64,000 nucleotides of DNA from Candidatus Parcubacteria bacterium (GCA_023134715.1 JAGLUP010000005.1:1-64000), one strand, 5' to 3'. Shown: positions 33,490 to 43,126, counted from the first letter of the stretch. Translations and numbers: made by a program. Notes: generated from the letters alone by a model not told the origin.

Positions 33490-34699
33490 CTTTATTTTTT
33501 AATTCTTGCATTTCTTCTTTGACTATTTGGCGGTCGTCCCAAGGTATTTTTTTGCCACCAGCTACGCACATCCATGGTTCGCATCCCTTGCCGGTAATAA
33601 TTATTGTATCGCCCGGCCTGGCCAAGCTCAAAGCTTTTTTAATCGCCTTTCTTCTATCTAAAATTTTCTGAAAACTCTTTTTAATGCCTTGCTCTATCTC
33701 AGATAAAATTTGATTTGGGTTCTCGTCATAAGGGTCTTCATTTGTAAGAATAATCTCATCGCAATATTGGTTAGCGATTTTTCCAAACTCTGGCCTCTTC
33801 CATTTATCTCGTCCTCCACCAGCAGCACCTAGAACACAAATCAATTTTGTATCCTGTATTGTTTTATATACTTTTTCAAGTTCATCGGGAGTGTGGGCAT
33901 AGTCAACAATAACTGAAAAAGGTTCTTTTATAATGACTTCCATTCTTCCGGAAATTGCTTTTATCTTTTCCAGCGCTTTTTTACAAACTTCCAAATCAAT
34001 TCCTTGAGATAATGCAACGCAAACCGCAGCCAAAGAATTATAGACATTAAATTCACCTAAAAGTTTTAAATTAAATTCAACCTCAAAACTTTCTCCTGTT
34101 GTTAAATTTTTTATTATAGATTTAGGGCTTATGGAATATCCATATTTCTTGTCTGCCTGAAATTTTAAAAAATAATCAGTATTTTTATCATCTAAATTTA
34201 CAATATGAATTTTTTTAGCAATTTGAAAAAGATTGCCTTTTGCTTCTTTATATTTTTCAAATGTGCCATGCCTCTCAATATGCTCTGGCGATAAATTAGT
34301 AAAAACCGCTGTATTAAAATCAATAAAACAATGACGATTCTGAAGAATTCCCTCAGATGTTACTTCTATTACCACATATTTACAACCAGCATTCTTTGCT
34401 TTTCTTAAAAATTTCTGGATATAACCGCGGCCGGGCATTGTCATCTTAAAAAGATTTATTTCTTCTTTGTCCTGTATTTTAAATCCTATTGAAGACAAAG
34501 AAGCAATAGGAAGTCCTGCCTCTCTAAAAATTTGGTGGAGCATTTCAACAACCGTTGATTTGCCGGCAGTACCCGTTACCCCAATAATAATTAATTTTTG
34601 GGAAGGAAATCTATAAAAAACAGCGCTTAAAAAAGCTAAGAGCAAATGATAATAGCTAATTAAAAAACCAGGAATAAATTTTCTTAAAACACTAATCAT
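33485..34699 (-). CDS. murE: MurE-like Mur ligase lacking the normal N-terminal domain
   Basis: 404 residues. ATP loop GVTGTAGKSTVVEML (about 40-54), the MurE-type GYIQKFL/EVTSEG region, TNLSPEHIERHG, VDYAHTPDELEKVY and TNEDPYDENPNQI near the C-terminus. MurE normally has about 490 residues with an N-terminal UDP-MurNAc-binding domain; here that is replaced by a short hydrophobic segment (about 11-30, FLISYYHLLLAFLSAVFY), which may anchor it to the membrane. It adds the third amino acid of the peptidoglycan stem or a related substrate. Confidence 0.83.
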   Translation of the reverse strand: MISVLRKFIPGFLISYYHLLLAFLSAVFYRFPSQKLIIIGVTGTAGKSTVVEMLHQIFREAGLPIASLSSIGFKIQDKEEINLFKMTMPGRGYIQKFLRKAKNAGCKYVVIEVTSEGILQNRHCFIDFNTAVFTNLSPEHIERHGTFEKYKEAKGNLFQIAKKIHIVNLDDKNTDYFLKFQADKKYGYSISPKSIIKNLTTGESFEVEFNLKLLGEFNVYNSLAAVCVALSQGIDLEVCKKALEKIKAISGRMEVIIKEPFSVIVDYAHTPDELEKVYKTIQDTKLICVLGAAGGGRDKWKRPEFGKIANQYCDEIILTNEDPYDENPNQILSEIEQGIKKSFQKILDRRKAIKKALSLARPGDTIIITGKGCEPWMCVAGGKKIPWDDRQIVKEEMQELKNKV

Positions 34700-34708
34700 T
34701 GAAAAAAT

Positions 34709-35272
34709 TTATTTGCCTAAAATTTTGAGCGCTTGTTTAATTCTTTTTTCAGGAGCTTTGATTTCTTCTGGAACTTGAGACAGGGCTTCTTTCGCTTTTT
34801 GACGAGAAAAACCAAGATTAGCCAAAGCATTTTCAGCTTCATCTATTTTTTTGATTTTTTCTTTTGAAATCTCTTTTAATTTTCCTGAAAGCTCTAAAAT
34901 AATTGTGCGCGCTTTCTTTTTACCAATTCCTAAAACTCCGGAGAATATATCTTCGTGCTGATACTCAATTTCTTTCCTTAATTTTTCTAATGGACCTAAA
35001 GAAGAAATTTCCAAAGCCATTTTTGGACCTACGCCTGAAATGCCAATCAAGAGCTCAAAGAATTCAAGTTCTTTAAAATCTAAAAATCCATATAAATCTA
35101 AAGCATTTTCGCGAACACAAAGATAGCAAAAAATTTCAAACGATTTATCGTTTTCTGATATTTTTTCCAAAGTTTTTTTAGATAAAAAAATCTTATAACC
35201 AACACCTCCCACATCTAAAACAATAAACTTTTCTTTTTTTAAAACAATTTTTCCTGAAAGATAAGAAATCAT
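34709..35272 (-). CDS. ruvA: Holliday junction branch migration protein RuvA
   Basis: 187 residues. An N-terminal OB domain (MISYLSGKIVLKKEKFIVLDVGGVGYKIF), a helix-hairpin-helix (LIGISGVGPKMALEISSLG, GVLGIGKKKARTIILELSGKL) and a C-terminal RuvB-contact domain (ANLGFSRQKAKEALSQV). It binds four-way junctions as a tetramer and recruits RuvB. The rsmI gene lies upstream, separated by a copy of the REP-like 25-bp arm. RuvB and RuvC are not in the window. Confidence 0.96.
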   Translation of the reverse strand: MISYLSGKIVLKKEKFIVLDVGGVGYKIFLSKKTLEKISENDKSFEIFCYLCVRENALDLYGFLDFKELEFFELLIGISGVGPKMALEISSLGPLEKLRKEIEYQHEDIFSGVLGIGKKKARTIILELSGKLKEISKEKIKKIDEAENALANLGFSRQKAKEALSQVPEEIKAPEKRIKQALKILGK

Positions 35273-35322
35273 ATATTTTTATTATAACATAGCAAAAAAC
35301 GAAAGAAACTGAATTTTTCAAA

Positions 35323-35347
35323 GCGAGAATTCTGGATTTTCTGAGAC
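35323..35347. repeat. Half copy of the REP-like element
   Basis: 25 bp identical to 23016-23040, in the same plus-strand orientation, ending exactly at the rsmI stop codon. The rest of the element is absent. Confidence 0.75.
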
Positions 35348-36030
35348 TATCTCCGCGAATTAATAACCACAACAAATTCTCCCTTTACCTTGTCTTCCTC
35401 TATTTGTTTAATCACCTCATTGATTGTTCCGCGATAAATCGTTTCAAATTTCTTAGTGAGCTCCCGACAAACCACAATATTTCGCGTATGTTCCGCGTCT
35501 GTTTCGCGTAAATCACGGAGTGATTTTAATATACGATAACGGGATTCATAAAAAATAACTGGATATTCTGATTGTAAAACCTTTTCAAAAAACTTTTTTC
35601 TTTTTCTTTTTGTAGGAGGAAAACCCATAAATAAAAACCTATCCATGGGAAAACCAGAAATTGAAGCGGCTGCAATCAGCGCCGAAGGACCGGGAATAGG
35701 AATAATCTGAATTTCATCGCCTAATTGTTCAAAAACTTGGCTAATCAATAAATTTCCCGGATCAGAAACTCCCGGGGTTCCAGCGTCAGAGACCAAAGCC
35801 AAATTTTTGCGAGCTTTTAAAAGCTCAATAATATATTCAACTTTTTTAAGCTTTGAATGCTGATGATAGCTTAAAGCTGGGGTTTTTATATCGTAACGCT
35901 CTAATAATTTTCTCGTTATCCGAGTATCTTCGCATAAAATAAAATCAGCCCCTTTTAAAACTTCTAAAGCGCGAGGGCTGACATCCTTAAGGTTTCCTAT
36001 CGGAGTGGCAACAATATAAAAAATTGCCAT
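35347..36030 (-). CDS. rsmI: 16S rRNA (cytidine-1402 2'-O) methyltransferase RsmI
   Basis: 227 residues. FYIVATPIGNLKDVSPRALEVL, CEDTRITRKLL, LVSDAGTPGVSDPG and PGPSALIAAASISGFP are the tetrapyrrole-methylase fold motifs of RsmI. It methylates the ribose of C1402 in the decoding centre. It is slightly short at the C-terminus compared with E. coli (about 286). Sixteen bases separate it from clpP upstream. Confidence 0.96.
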   Translation of the reverse strand: MAIFYIVATPIGNLKDVSPRALEVLKGADFILCEDTRITRKLLERYDIKTPALSYHQHSKLKKVEYIIELLKARKNLALVSDAGTPGVSDPGNLLISQVFEQLGDEIQIIPIPGPSALIAAASISGFPMDRFLFMGFPPTKRKRKKFFEKVLQSEYPVIFYESRYRILKSLRDLRETDAEHTRNIVVCRELTKKFETIYRGTINEVIKQIEEDKVKGEFVVVINSRR

Positions 36031-36046
36031 AGTAATTTATAACTTA

Positions 36047-36631
36047 TTATTTCTCGGTTCTTATTACTTTATCAATAATTCCATATTCCTTGGCTTCGTC
36101 AGCTGAAAGATAAAAATCCCTATCAGTGTCTTTTTCTATTTTTTCTAATGGCCGTCCTGTGTGTTCAGCTAAAATTTTATTAAGTTTGCTCTTAATTTTA
36201 ATAATTTGCCTGGCAGTAATCTCAATTTCTACTGCCTGTCCTGTAACTCCGCCGGCAACCTGATGAAGTAAAACCTCAGAATTGGGCAAAGCAAATCTCT
36301 TGCCTTTGGCTCCAGCCGCTAATATAGTAGCGCCCATTGAAGCTGCTAATCCAATGCAAACTGTGGATATATCGCATTTTACATACTGCATCGTGTCATA
36401 AACAGCCATTCCGGCTGTTACGGAACCGCCGGGAGTATTAATATAAAGCTGAATATCTTTTTTATGGTCTTGCGAAGCTAAAAAAAGCATCTGCGCGATA
36501 ATTGAATTTGCCACCGGGTCAACTATCGGACCAACCAAAAAAATTATTCTCTCTTTTAAGAGCCGTGAATAAATATCATAAGCTCGCTCGCCAAATTTAG
36601 ATTTTTCAACAACAGTTGGAATTAAGTTCAT
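36047..36631 (-). CDS. clpP: ATP-dependent Clp protease proteolytic subunit
   Basis: 194 residues, normal length. Catalytic Ser98 in [10 protein letters not shown], His123 in [10 protein letters not shown], and the Asp in the [17 protein letters not shown] region. Start [11 protein letters not shown] is typical. It forms a 14-mer chamber with a ClpX or ClpC partner, not in this window. It lies 8 bp after trigger factor, as in many bacteria (tig-clpP). Confidence 0.98.
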   Translation of the reverse strand: MNLIPTVVEKSKFGERAYDIYSRLLKERIIFLVGPIVDPVANSIIAQMLFLASQDHKKDIQLYINTPGGSVTAGMAVYDTMQYVKCDISTVCIGLAASMGATILAAGAKGKRFALPNSEVLLHQVAGGVTGQAVEIEITARQIIKIKSKLNKILAEHTGRPLEKIEKDTDRDFYLSADEAKEYGIIDKVIRTEK

Positions 36632-36639
36632 AAATTTTA

Positions 36640-37920
36640 TTATAAATTTTGCTCTAATAATTGAAAAATTTTCTCTGTGTGAATAACGTCTTTATAATAC
36701 ATCTTTAATTTATTATGGTCAATCTCTTTTTTAGCTGCTTCAATATCAGGATAATTTTTAAAAACTTTATTTATTTCTTGCTCTATTTCTGCATCAGAGA
36801 CCTTAATGTCTTCTTTTTTTCCGATTTCTCTCAAAATTAAAAAATTTCTCACTTTTTTTTCTGCTTCAGAAGAAAAAGATTTTTTTAGCTCCTCCTCTGA
36901 CTTACTAATTTCAGACAAATATTTTTCAAAACTGATTTTAAAATCCTGAGAAATTTTTTGTTTCAAATTTTCAATCATCTGGTCTTTTTCTCTTTGTATT
37001 AAAATTTCAGGGATTCCAAAATCTAATGAATCATTTATTTTATCTAAAATTTCCTGGCGAACTTTTTGTTTTTCTTTCATTTTTTTCTCCTGCTCTAATC
37101 CTTGTCTTATATTTTTTTTCAAATCATCTAAGTTTTCAAACTTGCCTAAATTTTTAGCAAACTCATCATTAAGTTCCGCTAATTCCATTTTCTGGACTGA
37201 TTCTACTTTTACCCAAAAATCTGCTTTTTTACCAGCATATTCTTTTTTGATATAATCCTCGGGAAATATTAAGGAAAACTCTTTTTCCTCATTAGCTGAC
37301 ATTTTTTGTAATTTTTCTTCAAAACCGGGAATAAATCCTCCTTGTCCAAGCAAAAAAGCGTCTTTCCTCTCTGGCTCATCAAACCCTATTTCTTTATTGC
37401 TTGCCCTAAATTTTATTTCTACCCAATCACCTTTTTGCGCGGATTGATTTTTTAAGGTAAGCTTTGCCCTTGATTTCTGAAGCCACTTCAAACCATCTTC
37501 AATTTCTTTTTCTTCTACAGAAATTTGTCTTTTTCTAACCTGAGAAGCAATCTTTTTATAATCAGACAAATCAATCTCCGGCAAAACAGGAACCATTGCC
37601 TTAAATTCAAAAGGATTGCCTAACGCTAATTTTAAAATCTCTATATTCGGTTGGTCAATTGCCTCTATCTTTTTTTCTGAAATTGCTTGAATATAATTTT
37701 CTTTTATAGCTATTTCAGCCGCCTCGTTTAAAATTTTACCTTGACCAATTTGTTTTTCAGCAATTTCCTGGGGAACTTTGCCCTGCCGAAAACCATCTGC
37801 TTTTAAATTTTTAGAAAGCTCGGCAAGAGCTTTCTGATAATAATTATTAAATTTTTGCTCTGAAATCTCAAATAAAATTTCTATTTGGGATTTAGGCAGT
37901 TTTTTAATTGTTGTTTTCAT
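36640..37920 (-). CDS. tig: Trigger factor chaperone
   Basis: 426 residues. N-terminal ribosome-binding domain with the signature [17 protein letters not shown], the FKBP-like prolyl isomerase domain (about 150-235; [26 protein letters not shown]) and the helical C-terminal arms. It binds nascent chains at the tunnel exit. Its start overlaps the end of the pyrophosphatase gene by 17 bp, and clpP follows by 8 bp. Confidence 0.97.
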   Translation of the reverse strand: MKTTIKKLPKSQIEILFEISEQKFNNYYQKALAELSKNLKADGFRQGKVPQEIAEKQIGQGKILNEAAEIAIKENYIQAISEKKIEAIDQPNIEILKLALGNPFEFKAMVPVLPEIDLSDYKKIASQVRKRQISVEEKEIEDGLKWLQKSRAKLTLKNQSAQKGDWVEIKFRASNKEIGFDEPERKDAFLLGQGGFIPGFEEKLQKMSANEEKEFSLIFPEDYIKKEYAGKKADFWVKVESVQKMELAELNDEFAKNLGKFENLDDLKKNIRQGLEQEKKMKEKQKVRQEILDKINDSLDFGIPEILIQREKDQMIENLKQKISQDFKISFEKYLSEISKSEEELKKSFSSEAEKKVRNFLILREIGKKEDIKVSDAEIEQEINKVFKNYPDIEAAKKEIDHNKLKMYYKDVIHTEKIFQLLEQNL

Positions 37921-38449
37921 TCTTGTATTTTTCTACGGCTTTTTTAATAACTTTTTTCGCTTCTTCAATGCCTTTCCACCCTCCAATTTTTACATGTTCA
38001 TACTTTCCTTCTTCCAATTTTTTATAATCAGCAAAAAAAAGCTCTATTTCTTTTTTAAAATGTTTTCCAAGATCATCAATGCTTTCCACCTCTTCAAATC
38101 TGGGATCTACTTTTTTCAATGGAACAGTTATAATTTTATTATCAATTCCTGCTTCATCTTCCATTAAAAGCATTCCAATCGGCCGAGCTTCAACTAAACA
38201 TCCGGGGAAAGTTGGAAAAGTAGTTAAAAGAACAACATCTAAGCAATCGCCATCATCATAAAGTGTCTGCGGGATAAACCCATACTCAAAAGGAAAAAAT
38301 AGTGGCGAATGAAGAACTCTGTCTAATTTAAAATAACCCTCTTCTTTATACTCATATTTATTGCTTCCGCCTTTGGCAACGTCAATTACTACATTAATCT
38401 GTTCTGGGGGATTACTTCCGGGTGAAAGAATTTTCAAAAGATTTGGCAT
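37904..38449 (-). CDS. ppa: Inorganic pyrophosphatase (family I)
   Basis: 181 residues. NVVIDVAKGGSNKYEYKEEGYFKLDRVL, FEYGFIPQTLYDDGDCLDVVLL (the D-x-D-x-x-D metal motif) and the Asp-rich DEAGIDNKIITVP are present. Soluble enzyme hydrolysing pyrophosphate from biosynthesis. It sits between nusA and tig with overlaps, all on the minus strand. Confidence 0.97.
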   Translation of the reverse strand: MPNLLKILSPGSNPPEQINVVIDVAKGGSNKYEYKEEGYFKLDRVLHSPLFFPFEYGFIPQTLYDDGDCLDVVLLTTFPTFPGCLVEARPIGMLLMEDEAGIDNKIITVPLKKVDPRFEEVESIDDLGKHFKKEIELFFADYKKLEEGKYEHVKIGGWKGIEEAKKVIKKAVEKYKNENNN

Positions 38450-38476
38450 ATTTTTGAAAATCCAAAATTCAAAAGC

Positions 38477-39724
38477 CTAAACTGTTTTAGATTTAGCGCT
38501 TTGCGCTTTGGATTTCTTATTAGTTTTTACTTCTTTTTTGACTTTTTCTTTTTTATCCTGTTTTTTATCTTGTTTTTTTATTTCTTTTTCATCTTCTTTA
38601 TCTTTCTCAGACTCTGGGCTTCTTACATCTATTTTCCAACCAGTTAATTTTGCGGCCAGACGAACATTCTGACCGTCTTTGCCAATAGCTAAAGAAAGCT
38701 GGTCTTCAGGCACAATCACCAATGCCTTATTTTTTTCTTCAATGCTTACTTCTAAAACATTTGCTGGAGAAAGAGCATTAGCAATAAATTTTTCCGGCTC
38801 CTCCTCCCATTCAATAATATCAATCTTTTCACCTTCTAATTCATTAGTTATCACCAAAACCCGAGTCCCTTTTTGACCCACAGCCGCGCCTATAGGATCA
38901 ATTCCTTCTTCTGTTGAGGCAACAGCAATCTTGGAACGAGAACCTGGCTCTCTGGCAATTGCTTTAATCACAACCTGGCCAGAAGAAATTTCAGGAACCT
39001 CTAATTCAAAAAGCTTGGAAATTAATTTAGGAAAAGCTCTGGACAAAAAAATTATCGGGCCCCTTGAGGTCTCCTCAATTTTTAAAATATAAACTTTTAA
39101 ACGCTGTCCCGGCTTATAAAATTCTCTTGGAATTTGCTCTTCTCTTGGTAAAATACCTAATGTTTTCCCTATATTTAAAAAGACATTACTTCCTTCAATA
39201 CGTTGAACAACTCCAGAGATAACTTCTCCTTCTTTTGATTTATATTCATCTAAAATCGCTTCTCTTTCCGCTTCTCTAATTTTTTGCAAAATTACTTGTT
39301 TTGCGGTTTGAGCCGCAATCCTGCCATAATCTTCTTTTGATTCTAATGGCAAATTAAGCTCTTCTTCTAATTTAATGTCTGATTTTATTTTTTTAGCATC
39401 TTCTAATATAATATGCCTTTCTGGATTAAAGCGAATCTTTTTTTCTTCCTCTGGTCCTTCTTCTTTGGTTTTTTTCTCTTTTAACTTTTCTAATTCTTCA
39501 TCTGAATAAATCATTTTTTTATCCACCACTAACTTCACCTGCCAAAACTCTGCTTTGCCGGTTTTAGAATTAAGCTTAGCTTTAATTATTTGCCCTCTTT
39601 CTCCATATTCTTTTTTATAAGCCGCAGCAAGAGCTGTTTCGATTGTCTCGAGAACTTTTTTAGAAGAAATGCCTTTTTCTTCGGCAATTTGAGCAATAGT
39701 TGATGTAAAAATTTTTAAATCCAT
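38477..39724 (-). CDS. nusA: Transcription termination/antitermination factor NusA
   Basis: 415 residues. N-terminal RNA polymerase-binding domain (1-125), S1 domain (about 150-220; GEVISGVVQRIEGSNVFLNIG), two KH domains (about 220-360; REPGSRSKIAVAS, GAAVGQKGTRVLVI, LAIGKDGQNVRLAAKLTGWKID), then a Lys-rich tail. The tail's last codons include two AAAGCGC heptamers (about 38493-38509). The E. coli AR repeats are absent, as in most bacteria. A terminator-like hairpin precedes the gene. Confidence 0.97.
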   Translation of the reverse strand: MDLKIFTSTIAQIAEEKGISSKKVLETIETALAAAYKKEYGERGQIIKAKLNSKTGKAEFWQVKLVVDKKMIYSDEELEKLKEKKTKEEGPEEEKKIRFNPERHIILEDAKKIKSDIKLEEELNLPLESKEDYGRIAAQTAKQVILQKIREAEREAILDEYKSKEGEVISGVVQRIEGSNVFLNIGKTLGILPREEQIPREFYKPGQRLKVYILKIEETSRGPIIFLSRAFPKLISKLFELEVPEISSGQVVIKAIAREPGSRSKIAVASTEEGIDPIGAAVGQKGTRVLVITNELEGEKIDIIEWEEEPEKFIANALSPANVLEVSIEEKNKALVIVPEDQLSLAIGKDGQNVRLAAKLTGWKIDVRSPESEKDKEDEKEIKKQDKKQDKKEKVKKEVKTNKKSKAQSAKSKTV

Positions 39725-39740
39725 ATTTTTATATTTTTAT

Positions 39741-39765
39741 TAAAAATGTCCGTTTCCAACGGACA
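39741..39765 (-). terminator. Terminator between the cupin gene and nusA
   Basis: TGTCCGT/ACGGACA stem, 5-nt loop, followed on the minus strand by TTTTT. It ends only 16 bp before the nusA start, so it could also act as a leader attenuator for nusA. Confidence 0.7.
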
Positions 39766-39858
39766 ATTAAATCTTTCTAATCACAATTTCATCCTACCAA
39801 AACCAAATTAATTGTCAAGCTGTGGGGAAATTTTGAGCAATTCATTGACAAAATAATT

Positions 39859-40893
39859 TTATAATTCCGATGCACAGTAAAGTTTTGCAAAAATATTTTT
39901 TGAAGTATTATGAAGTGAATAATTCTGTTTTTTTAAAAAAACCATGTAATCTTTTTTTCCCCGACGAGTCGGGGAAGCTTTTTTTCTCTTATCTTTTGTT
40001 TTTATCTCAATACAACCATTAATGATGTAAATTGCCGTATCTTTTTTCACAGTAAATTTTATATTTTGGCTTGGCTTAATAATTAAAATGAATATTTTAT
40101 ATTTATATCCAAGAGAATTAATAACTTTATATATTAATGTTCCCCATCTTTCTGCGCGGCTTATCGGCTTAATTATTTTTATATATCCCTTATGTTTTTT
40201 AGGTAATTTATCAACACCAATTCTGTCTTGAAATCCTAATGGAAGCTTAACTGTTGCGTTTAACGCGCTCTTTTTTTGCCTATTGACAAGTGTATGCACA
40301 GTCCCTTTCTTTACCAAAATTATTTTTCCCGGCTCAACACTAAAAGATTTTATCTTATTATTCACTATCGCTTCAACATCAATTTTGCCTGACAATACCA
40401 TGGTGTATTCATCCATGTCAGAATGTAAATGATAATTTTGGATGAGATTTGGCGTTGTTACAGCCATTGAAACGCATAATCCATTATCATAGTAAATATT
40501 TTGATGCAAGCCAAAATATTTCCTTACTTCATATATGCCATTTTTACTTTTTTCTTTGAAGATACACAATTGATTTGGTTTTAATATGCCAAAAGAGCCA
40601 GAAATTTGAAGCAAACAATTCTCCCTCTTAAGATGATTTGCTCTTTTTATTATTTGAGTTATTTTATTTCTATCTTTAACAGAAAAATTATGTTTTACTG
40701 ACACCTGTTTTAATATTTGTTTGCCTTTATCTCTTATACGCAATAATGCTTTTACTCTTTGGTCTCTTTCTCTAAATTTCACTGGCGGTATAAGCGACTG
40801 CTGCATTTTTGCAATTTCGTTTAATTTTTTTGAGCTGTTATTAATATATGTGTTAATCATTTTTTTGGATTTGATAATGACAAATAAAACCAC
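39859..40893 (-). CDS. Bicupin-like protein with an in-frame palindromic insert
   Basis: 344 residues from a GTG; an ATG at 40858-40860 is a possible later start. A basic helical N-terminal part (to about 100), a cupin domain (about 145-215; YHLHSDMDEYTMVLSGKIDVEA, KGTVHTLVN) with His and Glu metal-ligand candidates, and a degenerate second cupin (about 275-340). A CCCCGAC-type palindrome (39958-39975) is inserted in the second cupin and adds ASPTRRGK. Substrate unknown; could be a sugar-phosphate or nucleotide-sugar enzyme or a ligand binder. Confidence 0.65.
   Translation of the reverse strand: MVLFVIIKSKKMINTYINNSSKKLNEIAKMQQSLIPPVKFRERDQRVKALLRIRDKGKQILKQVSVKHNFSVKDRNKITQIIKRANHLKRENCLLQISGSFGILKPNQLCIFKEKSKNGIYEVRKYFGLHQNIYYDNGLCVSMAVTTPNLIQNYHLHSDMDEYTMVLSGKIDVEAIVNNKIKSFSVEPGKIILVKKGTVHTLVNRQKKSALNATVKLPLGFQDRIGVDKLPKKHKGYIKIIKPISRAERWGTLIYKVINSLGYKYKIFILIIKPSQNIKFTVKKDTAIYIINGCIEIKTKDKRKKASPTRRGKKDYMVFLKKQNYSLHNTSKNIFAKLYCASEL
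39958..39975. repeat. Palindromic insert inside the cupin gene
   Basis: TCCCCGAC GA GTCGGGGA: a perfect 8-bp stem with a 2-nt loop, GC-rich against very AT-rich surroundings. In frame; encodes SPTRRG on the minus strand. Confidence 0.75.
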
Positions 40894-40934
40894 TCCATAA
40901 TAATTTTGATTAAAAGCCGAAGTTAAATTTATTT

Positions 40935-41180
40935 TTACTTCGGATGAGATTTTATTTCAAGAAAAATATAAGCATCTTTTTCAACCAAAAAGAAAAACCG
41001 GTAATTCCGGTCTACTCTTGCCTGCCAAATTTCCTGCTTTTCATCATATTTCTTGATTTTCAAAGAAGGATGATGAAAATTTTTTAATAAAAAATCAACT
41101 TGCTTTTTGAATTTTTTCTTTATTTCTTTTGGTAAAGATTTAAAATTTCTTTTAAAATGAGGAGTATAAAAAACCTTCAT
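40935..41180 (-). CDS. RelE/ParE-superfamily toxin
   Basis: 81 residues. KVFYTPHFKRNFKSLPKEIKKKFKKQ, IWQARVDRNYRFFFLVEKDAYIFLEIKSHPK matches RelE-like mRNA interferases. Catalytic basic residues are likely among the Arg and Lys of the central strands. The ATG overlaps the last base of the antitoxin stop codon, typical of toxin-antitoxin pairs. Confidence 0.85.
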   Translation of the reverse strand: MKVFYTPHFKRNFKSLPKEIKKKFKKQVDFLLKNFHHPSLKIKKYDEKQEIWQARVDRNYRFFFLVEKDAYIFLEIKSHPK

Positions 41181-41398
41181 TATTTTTCTAAGCTTTTAAT
41201 TAAATCTCTGCTTTTATTAAAAGGCCCGATTATTTCTCCTTCTTCAATTTCTTTTAATGCCTGTTGCAACCCCTTTTCTGTTTCTATTTGAGAAACTTTA
41301 TTTTTTGCCAATTTCAAAAGCTCTTCCCAGTCTTGTCTTGAAACGACTATCAGCTCTTCTCCCTGAGTAATTTTTTTAGGAATAGTTATCACAGCCAT
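41180..41398 (-). CDS. Antitoxin of the RelE/ParE-like pair
   Basis: 72 residues. The N-terminus MAVITIPKKITQGEELIVVSRQDWEELLKLAK combines a beta-strand DNA-binding-like start with a helix; the charged C-terminal part would wrap the toxin. The exact class (AbrB-like or Phd-like) is not certain. It precedes the toxin gene, the usual order, and probably represses the pair. Confidence 0.75.
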   Translation of the reverse strand: MAVITIPKKITQGEELIVVSRQDWEELLKLAKNKVSQIETEKGLQQALKEIEEGEIIGPFNKSRDLIKSLEK

Positions 41399-41452
41399 AT
41401 TTTTATTTTACTCTCTTTTTCTTTTACGTCAACAACAAATTGATAAACATAC

Positions 41453-42187
41453 TTATATTAAAAATCCGATTAGGGCGCCGAGGAAGCAAAGTAAGCTGAA
41501 AATTAGGGTAAAGCGATAAAAATTTATTCCCTGCGCAATTTTCATTAAAAAATTCAAGCTTAAAAAACCAGCTAAAAAACTAAATATCAAAGACGGCCAG
41601 GCATTAAGCAAAATTGAATTTTCTAAAATCAAATAAGTGGTTGAGACCAAAATCACTGGAGCTGACATCATATAAGAGAGTTTTAAAATCTGAGCAGGGG
41701 ATAGATTTCCTAAAGACAAACCAAAAATAGTAGAGCCAGACCGTGAAAGCCCTGGAATTACCGCTAACCCCTGCAAGCATCCGGCAATCACCGCCAGTTT
41801 ATTCAAATCTAATCCTAAAGTTTTTTTTGTCTTATGAAAATAAGATGTTAAAAGCAAACCAAAACCCATAATCAATAAAAGAACATTTCCCACAGCCATA
41901 TTCCTAACCAGCTTATAAAAAGGAAATCCAACGATTAAAGATATAAAAGTAGAAATTATTAAAAATTGAATTAGTTTGGAATTTTTTAAAATAAAAACCT
42001 GCTTCCAATCGTTTCTAAAATAAATTAAAACTGCAAAAAAAGTTCCTAAATGCAAAAACAAAGCCATATCAACAGGATTGGCTTGTATTTTTAAAAACTG
42101 GCTTGCAAAAGCAACCACTCCCTCGCTGGAAATCGGAATCCACTCAAAAATCCCTTGTAAAACTCCTAAAATAATATAATCCCACAT
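41453..42187 (-). CDS. uppP: Undecaprenyl-diphosphatase UppP (BacA)
   Basis: 244 residues, about eight membrane helices. ILGVLQGIFEWIPISSEGVVAF and VIPGLSRSGSTIFGLSLGNLSP are the two active-site motifs. It recycles undecaprenyl pyrophosphate for cell-wall synthesis. It is shorter than E. coli UppP (273), with the catalytic parts kept. Supports a peptidoglycan wall together with the MurE-like ligase. Confidence 0.95.
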   Translation of the reverse strand: MWDYIILGVLQGIFEWIPISSEGVVAFASQFLKIQANPVDMALFLHLGTFFAVLIYFRNDWKQVFILKNSKLIQFLIISTFISLIVGFPFYKLVRNMAVGNVLLLIMGFGLLLTSYFHKTKKTLGLDLNKLAVIAGCLQGLAVIPGLSRSGSTIFGLSLGNLSPAQILKLSYMMSAPVILVSTTYLILENSILLNAWPSLIFSFLAGFLSLNFLMKIAQGINFYRFTLIFSLLCFLGALIGFLI

Positions 42188-42193
42188 AATTTT

Positions 42194-43126
42194 TTACAAA
42201 TATTTTAATCTACCTCTTATATCAGAAATAGAAGAATAACCTTTCTTTTCTAAAATTTCTTCTAATTCTTTATTTATTCTTTGAAAACAATTAACCCCTT
42301 CTCTTTCAAAAGTAGTCCCAACTTGAACAGCATCTGCTCCAGCTAAAAGAAATTCAAATGCATCTTGGCCAGTTTTTATTCCACCCACTCCCATAATAGA
42401 AACTTTATCTTTTAATAATTCGTAAAATCTTCTAACATTGCCCAAAGCAATCGGTTTAATATAGCCTCCGGAAAGCCCGCCAAACCCTTTTTGAGGTTTG
42501 ATTAAGGTTGTTTCTTTTCCGGGGTCTATGATTAAGGCATTCCCAACACTGTTTATAGAAGCGATAAAAGGAACATTATATTGCTTTATTAAATCAGCCA
42601 TTTTTTCTTGCAAAACATAACAAAGATAAGCAGGAAGTTTTAAACCAATCGGCTTTTCTCCCAAATTAGAAATTTTATCTAAAAGTTCTTTTATTTTTTC
42701 AAAATTATAAACAATCGGCAGTCCTTCTTCTACAATATTTGGACAAGATAAATTTACTTCAATTAAATCCACTTCGCTTTCCTGAAATGTTTTAACTAAA
42801 ACTCTATATTCTTCTAAAGAAAACCCAACCACACTGGCAATAATTGGTTTTTTATATTGTTTTAGTTTAGGGATAAATTCAAGATACTTTCTGTATCCTA
42901 AATTTGGCAGTCCTTCAGATTGAAAATAACCGAACGGCAAATTAATCTCTCTTGGTTTCTCATTGCCTTTTCTTGGCTCTATGGTGCAGGATTTTAACAT
43001 TATTGCCGAAGATTCTGATTTCCCGATTTCTTCCAATTCTTCTAAAGTACCATCTTTTATTCCAGAAGCATTAAAAATATAGGAGTCAAATTCTATTCCG
43101 GCTATTTTTGTTTTGGCAGTTATCAT
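42194..43126 (-). CDS. Dihydroorotate dehydrogenase-like protein (class 1)
   Basis: 310 residues. FNASGIKDGTLEEL, IIASVVGFSLEEY, VNLSCPNI (the catalytic Cys of class 1A/1B enzymes), GGLSGGYIKPIAL and MGVGGIKTGQDAFEFLLAGADAVQVGT (FMN phosphate site). It would oxidise dihydroorotate with FMN. No other pyrimidine gene is near, so it may serve salvage or another substrate. It follows the AAA_28-like gene and is followed 6 bp later by uppP. Confidence 0.87.
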   Translation of the reverse strand: MITAKTKIAGIEFDSYIFNASGIKDGTLEELEEIGKSESSAIMLKSCTIEPRKGNEKPREINLPFGYFQSEGLPNLGYRKYLEFIPKLKQYKKPIIASVVGFSLEEYRVLVKTFQESEVDLIEVNLSCPNIVEEGLPIVYNFEKIKELLDKISNLGEKPIGLKLPAYLCYVLQEKMADLIKQYNVPFIASINSVGNALIIDPGKETTLIKPQKGFGGLSGGYIKPIALGNVRRFYELLKDKVSIMGVGGIKTGQDAFEFLLAGADAVQVGTTFEREGVNCFQRINKELEEILEKKGYSSISDIRGRLKYL

